A stretch of DNA of 64,000 bases. It comes from JBGAJN01 sp044224905 (GTDB taxonomy: Bacteria > Verrucomicrobiota > Verrucomicrobiia > Limisphaerales > JBGAJN01). The stretch covers positions 186,001 to 250,000 of the forward strand of contig JBGAJN010000002.1 of assembly GCA_044224905.1 (NCBI GenBank). The letters run 5' to 3'. Of the stretch, positions 7,871 through 15,749 are shown one piece after another. The position numbers and the translations under genes were made by a program. The notes under the pieces were generated by a model, which did not search any database, was not told where the DNA came from, and saw only the letters and a program-made list of their open reading frames with translations. Every line of letters begins with the position of its first letter. Positions within the stretch are counted from its first letter, which is position 1.

Positions 7871-9001
7871 ATGAGCAATCCCCCATCCACCAAGGCCCGC
7901 TACATTATGATCGGCGGCTTCCTTGGCGCCGGCAAAACCACCTCGGTCGCCCGGCTCGCCCAGCAACTCTCCGCCCGAGGCTTGCGCGTGGGCCTCATCA
8001 CGAACGATCAGGGCAGCGAGCTTGTCGATACCGCCATGCTTCGCTCGCGGGGTTTTGCGACCGAGGAAATTCCCGGCGGCTGTTTTTGTTGCCGGTTCAA
8101 TTCCCTCGTCGATGCGGCGAACAAACTCACCTCCGCTTCGCGTCCCGATGTGTTCATCGCCGAGCCCGTGGGCAGTTGCACCGATCTCGTGGCGACGGTC
8201 ACGTATCCATTGCGCCGAATCTACGGCGACAGCTTTGCCATCGCGCCGTTGAGCGTGCTGGTGGATCCGATTCGCGCGAGCCGCGTGCTCGGGCTCTCCG
8301 ACGGCGGCAGCTTCTCGCCCAAGGTGCTCTACATTTATCGCAAGCAACTCGAAGAAGCCGACGTCATCGTCATCAACAAGACCGACCTGCTCGACGCGGA
8401 CAAGCTCGCCGCGCTCAAACGCGCGCTCGCGACGGAATTTCCGCGTGCCGAAGTGCTCGAAGTCTCTGCGCGCACCGGCTCCGGCTTGGACGCGTGGTTC
8501 GACAAACTCACCGGCACCCAGCAAACGCCGCGCGCCGTGATGGATGTGGACTACGAGGTCTACGCCGATGGCGAGGCGTTGCTCGGCTGGTTGAACTGCA
8601 CCGTGCAGGTTTCATCCGCGGCCGCGTTCAATGGAAACGCCGCGGTGAAATTACTCGCGAAGGAATTGCAGACGCGCCTCAACGCAGGCGGCGTCGAAGT
8701 CGCGCACTTGAAAATGACGCTGAGTCCCGACGTGGGCTTGGGCGACATCGCGGTGATCAATCTTGTGCGCAATGATTTCGTGCCGGAGCTGTCGCAGCAA
8801 CTGGCCGACGAGATCGAGAGCGCGCAATTGATCTTGAACCTCCGCGCCGAGGCGTCGCCCGATGCATTGCAGACGGCCGCGCGTGAAGCGATTGCGGCGA
8901 CATCGGCGCAATTGCCCGGCGTCACCTTTAAGATTGATCACATGGAACATTTCCGCCCCGGCAAGCCGCAGCCGACGCATCGCGACGCGGCCACGGCTTG
9001 A
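7871..9001 (+). CDS. CobW/UreG-family P-loop GTPase (metallochaperone-like)
   Basis: 376 residues. The Walker A motif GFLGAGKTT is at 16-24, and the CXCC metal-binding motif GGCFCC, diagnostic of COG0523/CobW proteins, is at 69-74. VINKTDLLD gives the guanine-specificity NKxD motif. The C-terminal half is unlike a standard CobW_C domain and ends in a His-containing tail (DHMEHFRPGK and THRD), which may bind metal. These GTPases deliver Zn, Co, Ni or Fe to client enzymes. It lies 94 bases after the lipoyl carrier and 40 bases before the HdrA-like gene. A role in metal or cofactor insertion into the clustered Fe-S or radical SAM proteins is inference. Confidence 0.88.
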   Translation: MSNPPSTKARYIMIGGFLGAGKTTSVARLAQQLSARGLRVGLITNDQGSELVDTAMLRSRGFATEEIPGGCFCCRFNSLVDAANKLTSASRPDVFIAEPVGSCTDLVATVTYPLRRIYGDSFAIAPLSVLVDPIRASRVLGLSDGGSFSPKVLYIYRKQLEEADVIVINKTDLLDADKLAALKRALATEFPRAEVLEVSARTGSGLDAWFDKLTGTQQTPRAVMDVDYEVYADGEALLGWLNCTVQVSSAAAFNGNAAVKLLAKELQTRLNAGGVEVAHLKMTLSPDVGLGDIAVINLVRNDFVPELSQQLADEIESAQLILNLRAEASPDALQTAAREAIAATSAQLPGVTFKIDHMEHFRPGKPQPTHRDAATA

Positions 9002-9041
9002 TTGAGTTTCGCGCCGCACCGGTTACACTTCGCTCACGAAC

Positions 9042-9437
9042 ATGTCAGATCAGCCCCGCATCCTCTACTGTCACTGCCAATACGCCCAGGTCGTCCCGCC
9101 TGAGGTGAAGGAGGCGGTGCTGCGCAAACTGGCCGAGTCCGGCGTGGCGTTCGATGCCGTAGCGGACTTGTGCGAAATGAGCGCGCGACAGGATCCCTCG
9201 CTGAAACGTCTCGCTGATGGCGGCCCAGTGAAAATCGCCGCGTGCTTTCCGCGCGCCGTGAAATGGCTCTTCCATACCGCCAAGGCCGACCTGCCGCTCG
9301 ATACCGCCGAGGTGCTCAACATGCGCACACAGAGCGCCGAGGAAGTTTGCGCCGCGTTGTTCAACAGCGAACTGAAGGCAAACCTGCCGAAGGGAAAAGT
9401 CACCGCGAGTGACGCGCCGAAAGTTGCGGCAGCGTGA
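9042..9437 (+). CDS. Small HdrA-N-terminal-like cysteine protein
   Basis: 131 residues, no signal peptide. The cysteine pattern is CHC at 10-12, LCEMS (Cys44) and IAACFPRAVKWLF (Cys68). This resembles the N-terminal domain of heterodisulfide reductase subunit A, where CHCG, a Y-x-CS motif and ACSPR occur in the same order, and suggests a bound [4Fe-4S] cluster. There is no flavin domain, so it would be a free-standing version. The Ala/Lys-rich tail looks disordered. It lies between the CobW-like GTPase (40 bases) and the ferredoxin (35 bases). The HdrA resemblance is my reading of motifs without a search; the function is unknown. Confidence 0.7.
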   Translation: MSDQPRILYCHCQYAQVVPPEVKEAVLRKLAESGVAFDAVADLCEMSARQDPSLKRLADGGPVKIAACFPRAVKWLFHTAKADLPLDTAEVLNMRTQSAEEVCAALFNSELKANLPKGKVTASDAPKVAAA

Positions 9438-9466
9438 CTGACAACTGAACACTGATTACTGAATAC
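9437..9466. repeat. Heptameric ACTGANN repeat
   Basis: ACTGACA, ACTGAAC, ACTGATT and ACTGAAT follow each other with an exact 7-base period, starting at the stop codon of the HdrA-like gene and filling the gap before the ferredoxin gene. Same motif as the array at 7831-7855. Confidence 0.72.
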
Positions 9467-9472
9467 TTTCCC

Positions 9473-10333
9473 ATGTCACTCACCTCCGCCTCCACTCTCC
9501 GCGTCGTTCTTTACGAAGGCGCCGACGCCCAACCGCTCGACAGCACCGACCGTTTCTCCGCGCTGACCGCGTTGCTGGAAAAAGGCTTCGCCGTCACGCG
9601 CGCCGTCGCGGGCGGACGCGTCGCGCCGCATGAACGCGGCTCAATGCTCGTGCTCGGCAAGTTCGCCGGCGGCGGCACGCTCGCGGCCGAGGGCGTTTCC
9701 GCCGAGACGCCGGTGCGCTTTCAGGACATCACCGGCTTCGACACGAATCGCATCGCGGAAGTCGCCGAGAGCACGCGCGCCGAGTTGGGCGCGGCAAAGC
9801 ACGGCGAGTGGAAGCCGTGGTTCCCGGTCATTGACTACGACCGCTGCACGAATTGCATGCAGTGCCTGAGCTTCTGCCTGTTCGGCGTCTATGGCGTGGA
9901 CGAGCAGAACAAAATCCAGGCGCAGAACCACGACAACTGCAAAACCAACTGCCCCGCCTGCTCGCGCGTCTGCCCCGAAGCCGCGATCATGTTCCCGAAA
10001 TACAAGGCCGGCCCCATCAACGGCGACGTCGTGCAGGAAGGCGACGTGGGCAAGGAGAAGATGAAGATCGACATCTCCGCGTTGCTCGGCGGCGATGTTT
10101 ATTCCGCGCTCCGCTCGCGCAGCGACGCCGCCAAGGCGCGCTTCAGCAAAGAGCGAGACGACAAGAAGGCGTTGCAGGAGCGCCAGAAGTGCCTCACCAA
10201 ACTCGCCCAGGGCGGCGACATCCCGATGGAAGTCCTGATGAGCCTGCCGTCGCCCGAGGAAATCCAACGCCGCGCGGAAGAGGCGAAGGCGAAGGCCGCC
10301 GCCGCACTCGCTGCGCAGGGGAAACCTGTTTAA
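9473..10333 (+). CDS. Dicluster [4Fe-4S] ferredoxin-type protein with extra N-terminal domain
   Basis: 286 residues. Two cluster motifs are visible: CxxCxxCxxxC at Cys125, 128, 131 and 135, and CxxxCxxCxxxCP at Cys156, 160, 163 and 167. The second has one extra residue after its first Cys. Upstream is a ~115-residue domain of unknown type, beginning LRVVLYEGAD and containing MLVLGKFAGG. Downstream is a charged, helical Lys/Glu/Ala-rich tail (about 215-286). No signal peptide, so it is cytoplasmic. It is probably the electron carrier for the radical SAM enzyme or the HdrA-like protein on either side, which is inference from position. Confidence 0.88.
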   Translation: MSLTSASTLRVVLYEGADAQPLDSTDRFSALTALLEKGFAVTRAVAGGRVAPHERGSMLVLGKFAGGGTLAAEGVSAETPVRFQDITGFDTNRIAEVAESTRAELGAAKHGEWKPWFPVIDYDRCTNCMQCLSFCLFGVYGVDEQNKIQAQNHDNCKTNCPACSRVCPEAAIMFPKYKAGPINGDVVQEGDVGKEKMKIDISALLGGDVYSALRSRSDAAKARFSKERDDKKALQERQKCLTKLAQGGDIPMEVLMSLPSPEEIQRRAEEAKAKAAAALAAQGKPV

Positions 10334-10337
10334 TGAA

Positions 10338-10403
10338 CCACAGAGTTACCGAGAACACAGAGTTGAAGGGGAAGCATTCCTCCGCGTCTCTGTGCCTCTG
10401 TGG
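10338..10403. repeat. CACAGAG-type intergenic inverted repeat
   Basis: The element opens with CCACAGAG (10338-10345) and closes with its complement CTCTGTGG (10396-10403), with further CACAGAG and TCTCTGTG copies inside. It fills the gap between the ferredoxin and radical SAM genes. An in-frame GTG at 10400 lies within it, which argues for the ATG at 10415 as the radical SAM start. Confidence 0.75.
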
Positions 10404-10414
10404 CTAATACCGCC

Positions 10415-11686
10415 ATGCTCCCCCAACTCGTCTTCCGCACCCTGCGCTCCGCGAACAAGCGGTGCATCGCGAAGTTCTGCTGGAACTTCGGCGTGAAGGG
10501 CATGCTGTCGGTCGAGAAGTTCAAGCGGCGCATCAAGCGCGGGGAGTATTTCCCGCCGTTCCTCTATCTCTCGATCCTCAACTCTTGCAACCTCCGCTGC
10601 CAGGGCTGCTGGGTGGATGTCCAGGAGAAAGACGCCATCGATCTCGAATCGCTCAACCGCACGATCACTGACGCCAAGCGGCACGGGAACGCCTTCTTCG
10701 GCATCCTCGGCGGCGAGCCGTTCATGCACCCGCAGTTGCTCGACCTGCTCGCGGCGCATCCGGATTGTTATTTCCAAGTCTTCACCAACGGCCAACTCAT
10801 CACGGAGAAAACCGCGAAACGCCTGCGCGAGATCGGCAACGTCACGCCGCTCATCAGCATCGAGGGCCGCGAGATCACCAGCGACACGCGCCGCGGGAAG
10901 AAGGAAGTCTTCACCCGCACGTTGCGCGGCCTCGACAACTGCCTGCGCGAGGGCCTGCTCACCGGCGTCGCCACGAGCGTGTGCCAGTCGAACATCGACG
11001 AGTTGCTCACCGAGGAATGGCTTGGCGAACTCATCAAGCGCGGCGTGCATTACACGTGGTACCACACCTATCGCCCGGTCGGCCCGAAGCCGAACTTCGA
11101 TCTCGCGCTGCGCCCCGATCAGCTGGTGCGCGTGCGCAAGTTCGTCACCGAAATGCGCGCGAAGATGCCGATCGCGATCATTGACGCCTACTACGACGAC
11201 CGCGGCCAGGCGCTCTGCCCGATGAGCACCGGCGTCTCGCATCACATTGGCCCGAAGGGCGACATCGAGCCGTGCCCGATCATCCAGTTCGCGACCGAAA
11301 ACATCAGCGACCCGCGCGGTATCTACGCTACGATGCGGGACAGCAAATTCTTGAAAGACTTCCGCGAACTCTCCGCGCACCACACGCGCGGCTGCGTGGT
11401 GCTGGAGCGCCCCGACCTCGTGAAGGAACTCGTCGTGAAACACGGCGCGCTCGACACTACCGTCCGCGGCACCGCGATGGCCGAACTCGAAGCGATGACC
11501 CCGCGTTTCAGCCAATGGCTCCCCGGCGAGGAAATCCCCGAGAAACACTGGATGTATCGGCTCTCGAAGAAATATTGGTTCTACGATTTCGGCGCCTACA
11601 AAAACGTCGCCCACGGTGCGGAGGCGAAAGCCCGCGAGTTGAAATCCAAGTTGGATAAAAAGCCGGCGCCGAAAGTCGCGGCCTGA
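10415..11686 (+). CDS. Radical SAM enzyme with SPASM-like C-terminal cysteines
   Basis: 423 residues from the ATG at 10415. The CxxxCxxC motif (Cys58, 62, 65 in NSCNLRCQGCW) binds the SAM [4Fe-4S] cluster, and ILGGEPFMHP gives the GGEP SAM-binding motif. Further cysteines at 268 (LCPMSTG), 287 (GDIEPCPI) and 327 (RGCVVLE) look like ligands for an auxiliary cluster of the SPASM/twitch kind. The last ~80 residues, including KYWFYDFGAYKN, are a family-specific extension ending in a Lys/Ala tail. Last gene of the five-gene cluster. Such enzymes often modify peptides or install cofactors, but no precursor peptide is evident here. The substrate is unknown. Confidence 0.88.
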   Translation: MLPQLVFRTLRSANKRCIAKFCWNFGVKGMLSVEKFKRRIKRGEYFPPFLYLSILNSCNLRCQGCWVDVQEKDAIDLESLNRTITDAKRHGNAFFGILGGEPFMHPQLLDLLAAHPDCYFQVFTNGQLITEKTAKRLREIGNVTPLISIEGREITSDTRRGKKEVFTRTLRGLDNCLREGLLTGVATSVCQSNIDELLTEEWLGELIKRGVHYTWYHTYRPVGPKPNFDLALRPDQLVRVRKFVTEMRAKMPIAIIDAYYDDRGQALCPMSTGVSHHIGPKGDIEPCPIIQFATENISDPRGIYATMRDSKFLKDFRELSAHHTRGCVVLERPDLVKELVVKHGALDTTVRGTAMAELEAMTPRFSQWLPGEEIPEKHWMYRLSKKYWFYDFGAYKNVAHGAEAKARELKSKLDKKPAPKVAA

Positions 11687-11713
11687 GTTTTCTTCGGTTG
11701 GAAGATCCCAACT

Positions 11714-11785
11714 GCCCGCGAATCACGCGAACAACGCGAATCCCTGATCGGAATTATTTCGCGTCAATTCGCGTGATTCGCGGGC
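11714..11785. repeat. Perfect 18-bp inverted repeat between convergent genes
   Basis: Bases 11714-11731 are exactly complementary to 11768-11785, with a 36-base loop that itself contains GCGAAT/ATTCGC-like half-sites. It lies between the convergent radical SAM and recF genes, so it may act as a bidirectional terminator, but the GCGAATCACGCGAA motif also looks like a dispersed intergenic repeat. Confidence 0.8.
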
Positions 11786-11788
11786 GAC

Positions 11789-12865
11789 CTATTCCTGACT
11801 CAACTTCCCCGCATCGACACGCCAGCGCACGAGCGCGCGGCCAAGTTCGCGCGGCCAGTTCTCCTCGGTGCACGTCATGAACACCTGCCCCTTGGCGTGC
11901 TCGGTGCGTTCGAGCAGCGGCAGCAAGCCGGCGCGACGTTTCGCATCGAGTTCGCCCATCACGTCATCGATCAGCAAGACGGGCGGCGCACCGTGGATGC
12001 CGGTGAGGTATTCCGCTTGCGCCATTTTCAATGCGATCGCCAGCGTGCGCTTCTGGCCTTCGCTGCCGAATTGCGCGGCGGCTTTTTCGTTGAGGAGCAA
12101 TTGCACTTCGTCGCGGTGAGGGCCGATGAGCGTGGACCGATAGGTGCGTTCGCGCGTGCGTGCGGCGGCGAGTTCGCTAGCAAAATCCTTCTTCACGCTC
12201 GATTGATATTCGATGCGGAGTTCCTCGGCGTCGTGCGAAATCCGGCGATACGCGAGGCGCACCAGCGGCGAGAGACGCGGCGCGAGTTCGCGACGGTGGC
12301 GAATGATTTCGTTGCCGAGCTTCACGAGTTCGATCGAGAAACTTTCCAACGCGGATTCATCGACGACGCGTTGCTTCAGCAGAGCGTTGCGCGAACGCAG
12401 CGCGCCGGCGTAACGCTGGAGCAGGGGTAGGTAGGTGGGCTGCGTTTGCGCGAGCAGCAGATCGAGAAAACGCCGACGCGCGCGCGCGGTGCCTTTGACG
12501 AGGAGCAAGTCCTCGGTGCAGAACACGACGGCGCGCAGCGTGCCGAGGTAGTCGGACAACTTGCGGACGGGCTGGCCGTCGAGGCTGATTTTTTTCTCCG
12601 CGGCGGACCAGTAGGCTTTGACCTCGTGATCGCCCTGGCCGATGACGTCGGCACCGACGAAGTAACCCTTCGCGCCGTGGCGGATCATCTGCGCGCCACC
12701 GACGCCGCGGAACGAGCGCAGCGTGGCGAGCAGGTAGATCGCCTCGAGAATGTTGGTCTTCCCTTGCGCGTTGTTGCCGAGCAGGAGGTGGAATCCGGGC
12801 GAAAAATCGACATCCAACCGCGCGTAATTGCGGAAGTCGCGAAGTCGAAGATGAGCCAGATGCAC
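11789..12865 (-). CDS. recF: DNA replication/repair protein RecF
   Basis: 358 residues, normal RecF length. RecF is an SMC-like ATPase that loads RecA at gaps with RecO and RecR. LRDFRNYARLDVDF at the start, Walker A GNNAQGKT (30-37) followed by NILEAIYLL, the SEGQKRT signature-like block and the Walker B region VLLIDDVMGELD are all as expected. RecF is often next to dnaA, dnaN and gyrB; here none of these is present, so recF stands alone between the radical SAM cluster and an NHL-repeat gene. Confidence 0.95.
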   Translation of the reverse strand: MHLAHLRLRDFRNYARLDVDFSPGFHLLLGNNAQGKTNILEAIYLLATLRSFRGVGGAQMIRHGAKGYFVGADVIGQGDHEVKAYWSAAEKKISLDGQPVRKLSDYLGTLRAVVFCTEDLLLVKGTARARRRFLDLLLAQTQPTYLPLLQRYAGALRSRNALLKQRVVDESALESFSIELVKLGNEIIRHRRELAPRLSPLVRLAYRRISHDAEELRIEYQSSVKKDFASELAAARTRERTYRSTLIGPHRDEVQLLLNEKAAAQFGSEGQKRTLAIALKMAQAEYLTGIHGAPPVLLIDDVMGELDAKRRAGLLPLLERTEHAKGQVFMTCTEENWPRELGRALVRWRVDAGKLSQE

Positions 12866-12926
12866 GCGGGGAAAATACGGTCGGGAACGCCGGGCTCGCG
12901 AGACTAATTGGCGGAACTCCGCGACG

Positions 12927-13985
12927 TTACTTCACAATCTTCAGCACGCGATTATTGTAACTGTCCGTGATGTACAGCTCGCCGGTCTGGGGATGCACGA
13001 CCACCCCGTGTGGGCGCGAGAGCTCGCATTGGGTCGGATCACCACCCACGCCAGCGCTGCCTTTCTTTCCCGTGCCGGCGATCCGGACGATCTTGCCTTC
13101 CTTCGGCAGATATTTACGGACGAGGTGGGTCTCGGCGTCGGCGATGATGACGTTGTCATCGAGGTCCACGCAGAGATGTTTCGGGCCGCTCATCGTCGCG
13201 TCGAGTGCGGGGCCGCCATCGCCGGTGCCGCCGACTTTGCCGCTCGCATTGACCACGGTGCGAATCTTGCCCGCCGCATCGACGACGCGCAGCGCGTTGC
13301 CGCCGCGTTCTAGGATGTAAACGTTGCCTTGGCGATCCGGCGCGACGGCGCGCGGGTCAGATAACGGCGCTTCAGTGGCCGTGGCGCCGTCGGCTGGCTT
13401 TCCTTTCTGGCCGTTGCCCGCGACGACTTTTGCGGTGCCGGTTTTCAGATCGAGCACATGAACGCGGCGGAGGTCGGCGATGTAGAGTTTCGTGCCGGTG
13501 AAATCGAGCGTGATGCAATACGGCCCGGAGCTCTTCGCTTTTTCTCCCGTCGCGCCGAAGCCGGGAACGGCGGAAACTTTGCCGGACTTCACGTCGACTT
13601 TGCGCACGCGACCGTTCCACGTGTCGCCGATCAAAACGTTGCCGTCGGGCAGTACGGCGAGATTGTGCGGGCCGTGAAACTCCGCTTGCAGCGCGGGGCC
13701 GCCATCGCCGCTGTTGCCGGCTTTGCCGGTGCCCGCGATGTGCGTGAGCTTGCCGGTGGAATCGATCTTCAACAGGCGATTGCCCGACATCATCTCGACG
13801 ATGAAGGTGTTTCCGTTCTTATCGAAGTCGGTGCCGAACGGTTCCTTGAGCAGCGCTTCGGTGGCGGGCACGCCGTCCGCGGGATTTTTGCCGCCGGCGA
13901 CGAGGACGATCTTCGCGGCGTTGGCGGAGTTCGAGATTAACAGAGCGAGCAAAAGGGATCCGAAAGCCTGAGTGAGTCGATTCAT
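12927..13985 (-). CDS. Secreted NHL-repeat beta-propeller protein
   Basis: 352 residues. A signal peptide covers about residues 1-23 (ending SNSANA). The rest is repeats of the NHL type, with blocks such as GTGKAGNSGDGGPAL, GPHNLAVLPDGNVLIGD and RPHGVVVHPQTGELYITD, each ending in N-x-x-V-x-K/R-like strands, and it should fold as a beta-propeller. Proteins of this kind in the group bind ligands or act as extracytoplasmic scaffolds; no catalytic motif is visible. It is divergent from the EF-hand protein gene. Confidence 0.85.
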   Translation of the reverse strand: MNRLTQAFGSLLLALLISNSANAAKIVLVAGGKNPADGVPATEALLKEPFGTDFDKNGNTFIVEMMSGNRLLKIDSTGKLTHIAGTGKAGNSGDGGPALQAEFHGPHNLAVLPDGNVLIGDTWNGRVRKVDVKSGKVSAVPGFGATGEKAKSSGPYCITLDFTGTKLYIADLRRVHVLDLKTGTAKVVAGNGQKGKPADGATATEAPLSDPRAVAPDRQGNVYILERGGNALRVVDAAGKIRTVVNASGKVGGTGDGGPALDATMSGPKHLCVDLDDNVIIADAETHLVRKYLPKEGKIVRIAGTGKKGSAGVGGDPTQCELSRPHGVVVHPQTGELYITDSYNNRVLKIVK

Positions 13986-14196
13986 GTGCGGAAGTTACGC
14001 AGGGAGTTTTGTTCCGTGAAGCGAAAATCGGGCAACCAAACATTTACTCGCGCTTAACAATTCTCCTGCGCGCATCAAATCAAACCTTTACGCGGGTATC
14101 GTCTCCTTTCTCCAGAAACACGCGCTGCGTGCTCCATCCGTGAGTCGGAAGGGAAACGCAGCGCACAACAAACAAAACGACAACCAACCAAAACGT

Positions 14197-14733
14197 ATGA
14201 AGACCACAACGACAGCTCTCCTGACCGCGCTCGCCTTGGGCGCGTCCGTCTGGGCCACGCAGGCTCAGGATAACAAAGATGGCGCCCCGCCCCGCGGCCC
14301 GCGTGATGGCGCCGGCGAACGTCCCGAACGCGGCGGCCCGCAAGGCGAACGCCCGGATCGCGGTCCCGGTGGACCCGGCGGCGATCGTCAACGTCGTCCC
14401 ATGCCGCCGATCATCGGAGCGCTCGATGCCAATGGCGACGGAGTGATCGACGAACAGGAAATCGCGAACGCCTCCGCTGCCTTGCGCAAGCTCGACAAGA
14501 ACGGCGACGGAAAGCTCACGATGGAAGAAATGATGCCGCCGCGTTCCTCCGGTTTCGCGGGCGGGCCTGAAGGTGGTCCGAATGGTCAACGCGGACCTCG
14601 CGACGGTGGGCCGGATGGTGAACGCCGCCCTGAGGGTGCCGGCTTCGGTCCCGAAGGTCGCGGCCCGCGTCCGGGCGGAGATGCAGATGGCGCACCGCAG
14701 CCGGCCCGTCGGCGTCCGTCCGCTGAACAATAA
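14197..14733 (+). CDS. Secreted EF-hand-pair protein, Gly/Pro/Arg-rich
   Basis: 178 residues from the ATG at 14197. The signal peptide is MKTTTTALLTALALGASVWA with likely cleavage after TQA. The central part has two calcium-loop sequences, DANGDGVIDEQE and DKNGDGKLTMEE, each with the D-x-N/D-x-D-G-x-I/L-x-x-x-E pattern of EF-hands. They are flanked by long Gly/Pro/Arg/Asp-rich, probably disordered segments. An in-frame start further upstream (14140) would add a non-signal N-terminus and is rejected. The function is unknown; calcium-dependent surface or matrix binding is plausible. Confidence 0.8.
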   Translation: MKTTTTALLTALALGASVWATQAQDNKDGAPPRGPRDGAGERPERGGPQGERPDRGPGGPGGDRQRRPMPPIIGALDANGDGVIDEQEIANASAALRKLDKNGDGKLTMEEMMPPRSSGFAGGPEGGPNGQRGPRDGGPDGERRPEGAGFGPEGRGPRPGGDADGAPQPARRRPSAEQ

Positions 14734-14780
14734 GGTGGCGAGCAATCTTGGTTTCCAGTCCGACAACAAATGAATCGAGG

Positions 14781-14813
14781 AGGGGCGGCATTCGTGTCGC
14801 CTCTTCTTTTTTG
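14781..14813 (+). terminator. Rho-independent terminator after EF-hand gene
   Basis: A seven-base stem (14781-14787 with 14798-14804, one G-T pair), a 10-base loop and a following TCTTTTTT tail. Confidence 0.6.
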
Positions 14814-14871
14814 GATGGAATGACGGCGACGAGAAATGCGGCGGGGAATTCTGGCGAGTCGGGCGTGCGTT

Positions 14872-15345
14872 TTAGCAGGCCTTGTTTTTACACGCGCCGA
14901 GCTTCTTGAGTTGCTCGCACGAGCCGGTGAGCTGGAGACGTTGCGTCTTCAATTCAAAACCGAGCTTGTGGGAAATTTCGCTCTCCAGCTTGTCGATCTT
15001 CTCGCTCTCGAACTCCACTATCTTGTCGCAGTCTTGGCAGATGATGTGGTTGTGGTTCGGGTGCTCGGCGTAGTTCGGATCGTAGAACTTGTGATCCTTG
15101 CCGAAATCCATTTCGCGCACGAGGCCGGCCTCGGTGAGCAGGGGCAGGGTGCGATAGACGGTGGCGCGGGAGACGGACTTGTCGCGCTGACGGGACCATT
15201 CGAGGAGTTGCTCGGCCGTGAAATGCTGGTCGGTATCGAACACGGTATCGATGATCGCCTGCCGTTGCGTGGTGACGCGCAGGTTCTTGCTCATGAGGAA
15301 ATCCATGAACCTGGCTTTGCACGCGGCTTTGTCCCGTGTCGGCAT
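14872..15345 (-). CDS. Fur-family metalloregulator
   Basis: 157 residues from the ATG at 15345; earlier in-frame codons encode an unlikely leader. The N-terminal winged helix has VTTQRQAIIDTVF and the recognition helix VSRATVYRTLPLLTEAGLV. Metal ligands are suggested by HPNHNHIICQDC (with Cys103 and Cys106) and three late cysteines at 143, 152 and 157. The second Cys pair is not a canonical CxxC, so the structural zinc site is altered or shifted. Which metal or peroxide it senses cannot be told; the name Fur, Zur or PerR is therefore withheld. It is convergent with the EF-hand gene. Confidence 0.9.
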   Translation of the reverse strand: MPTRDKAACKARFMDFLMSKNLRVTTQRQAIIDTVFDTDQHFTAEQLLEWSRQRDKSVSRATVYRTLPLLTEAGLVREMDFGKDHKFYDPNYAEHPNHNHIICQDCDKIVEFESEKIDKLESEISHKLGFELKTQRLQLTGSCEQLKKLGACKNKAC

Positions 15346-15455
15346 TTGGAGCACTATAAATGTGGAAGCCCCTGATTCAAGTTTTTGGTGCGCCCGAATG
15401 GGCCGGTTGCAACCCAAACGCTACCGAGTGGCGAAGCAATCGCGGCGAAAGCGGT

Positions 15456-15680
15456 CTATTTGGACAGTTCGGGGGAACTTCCGCTGTCGCGGAGGAATTC
15501 CCGCGCGGCGGCTGCCTCTGCGGCGGGCACGCGGATGCAGTAATAGATTTCGTTTCCGGCGAATGAAACGTTCGATGCATTGCCCGAATCGTCCGGGTGA
15601 AAACCGGCGCTCTGCAAGGCGGCATTCAACATGTCCGCCTCGCCCAAGGTGCGGGCGGTTTGAAGCGTGGTGAACGTCAT
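15456..15680 (-). CDS. DUF2007-like small signal-transducing-type protein
   Basis: 74 residues. The order is a short strand (FTTLQTARTLGEADMLNAALQSAGF), a Gly-containing turn, then YYCIRVPAAEAAAAREFL. This matches the DUF2007 pattern, where a strand-helix is followed by a V-x-V-P strand and a helix. A conserved start MTFTTLQTA and compact length support a real gene. The cellular role of the family is poorly known. It lies between fur and the sulfatase gene on the same strand. Confidence 0.65.
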   Translation of the reverse strand: MTFTTLQTARTLGEADMLNAALQSAGFHPDDSGNASNVSFAGNEIYYCIRVPAAEAAAAREFLRDSGSSPELSK

Positions 15681-15749
15681 AGCTTGGTCAAATCGGTCCG
15701 CGTCACGGGACTTTTCAACTTGAGCGGGAGCACCGCGACGTTCATCGAC

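Noticed and set aside
10400..10417. GTG at 10400 as start of the radical SAM gene
   Set aside because: Lies inside the CACAGAG repeat; the ATG at 10415 gives the conserved-looking start MLPQLVFRTL.
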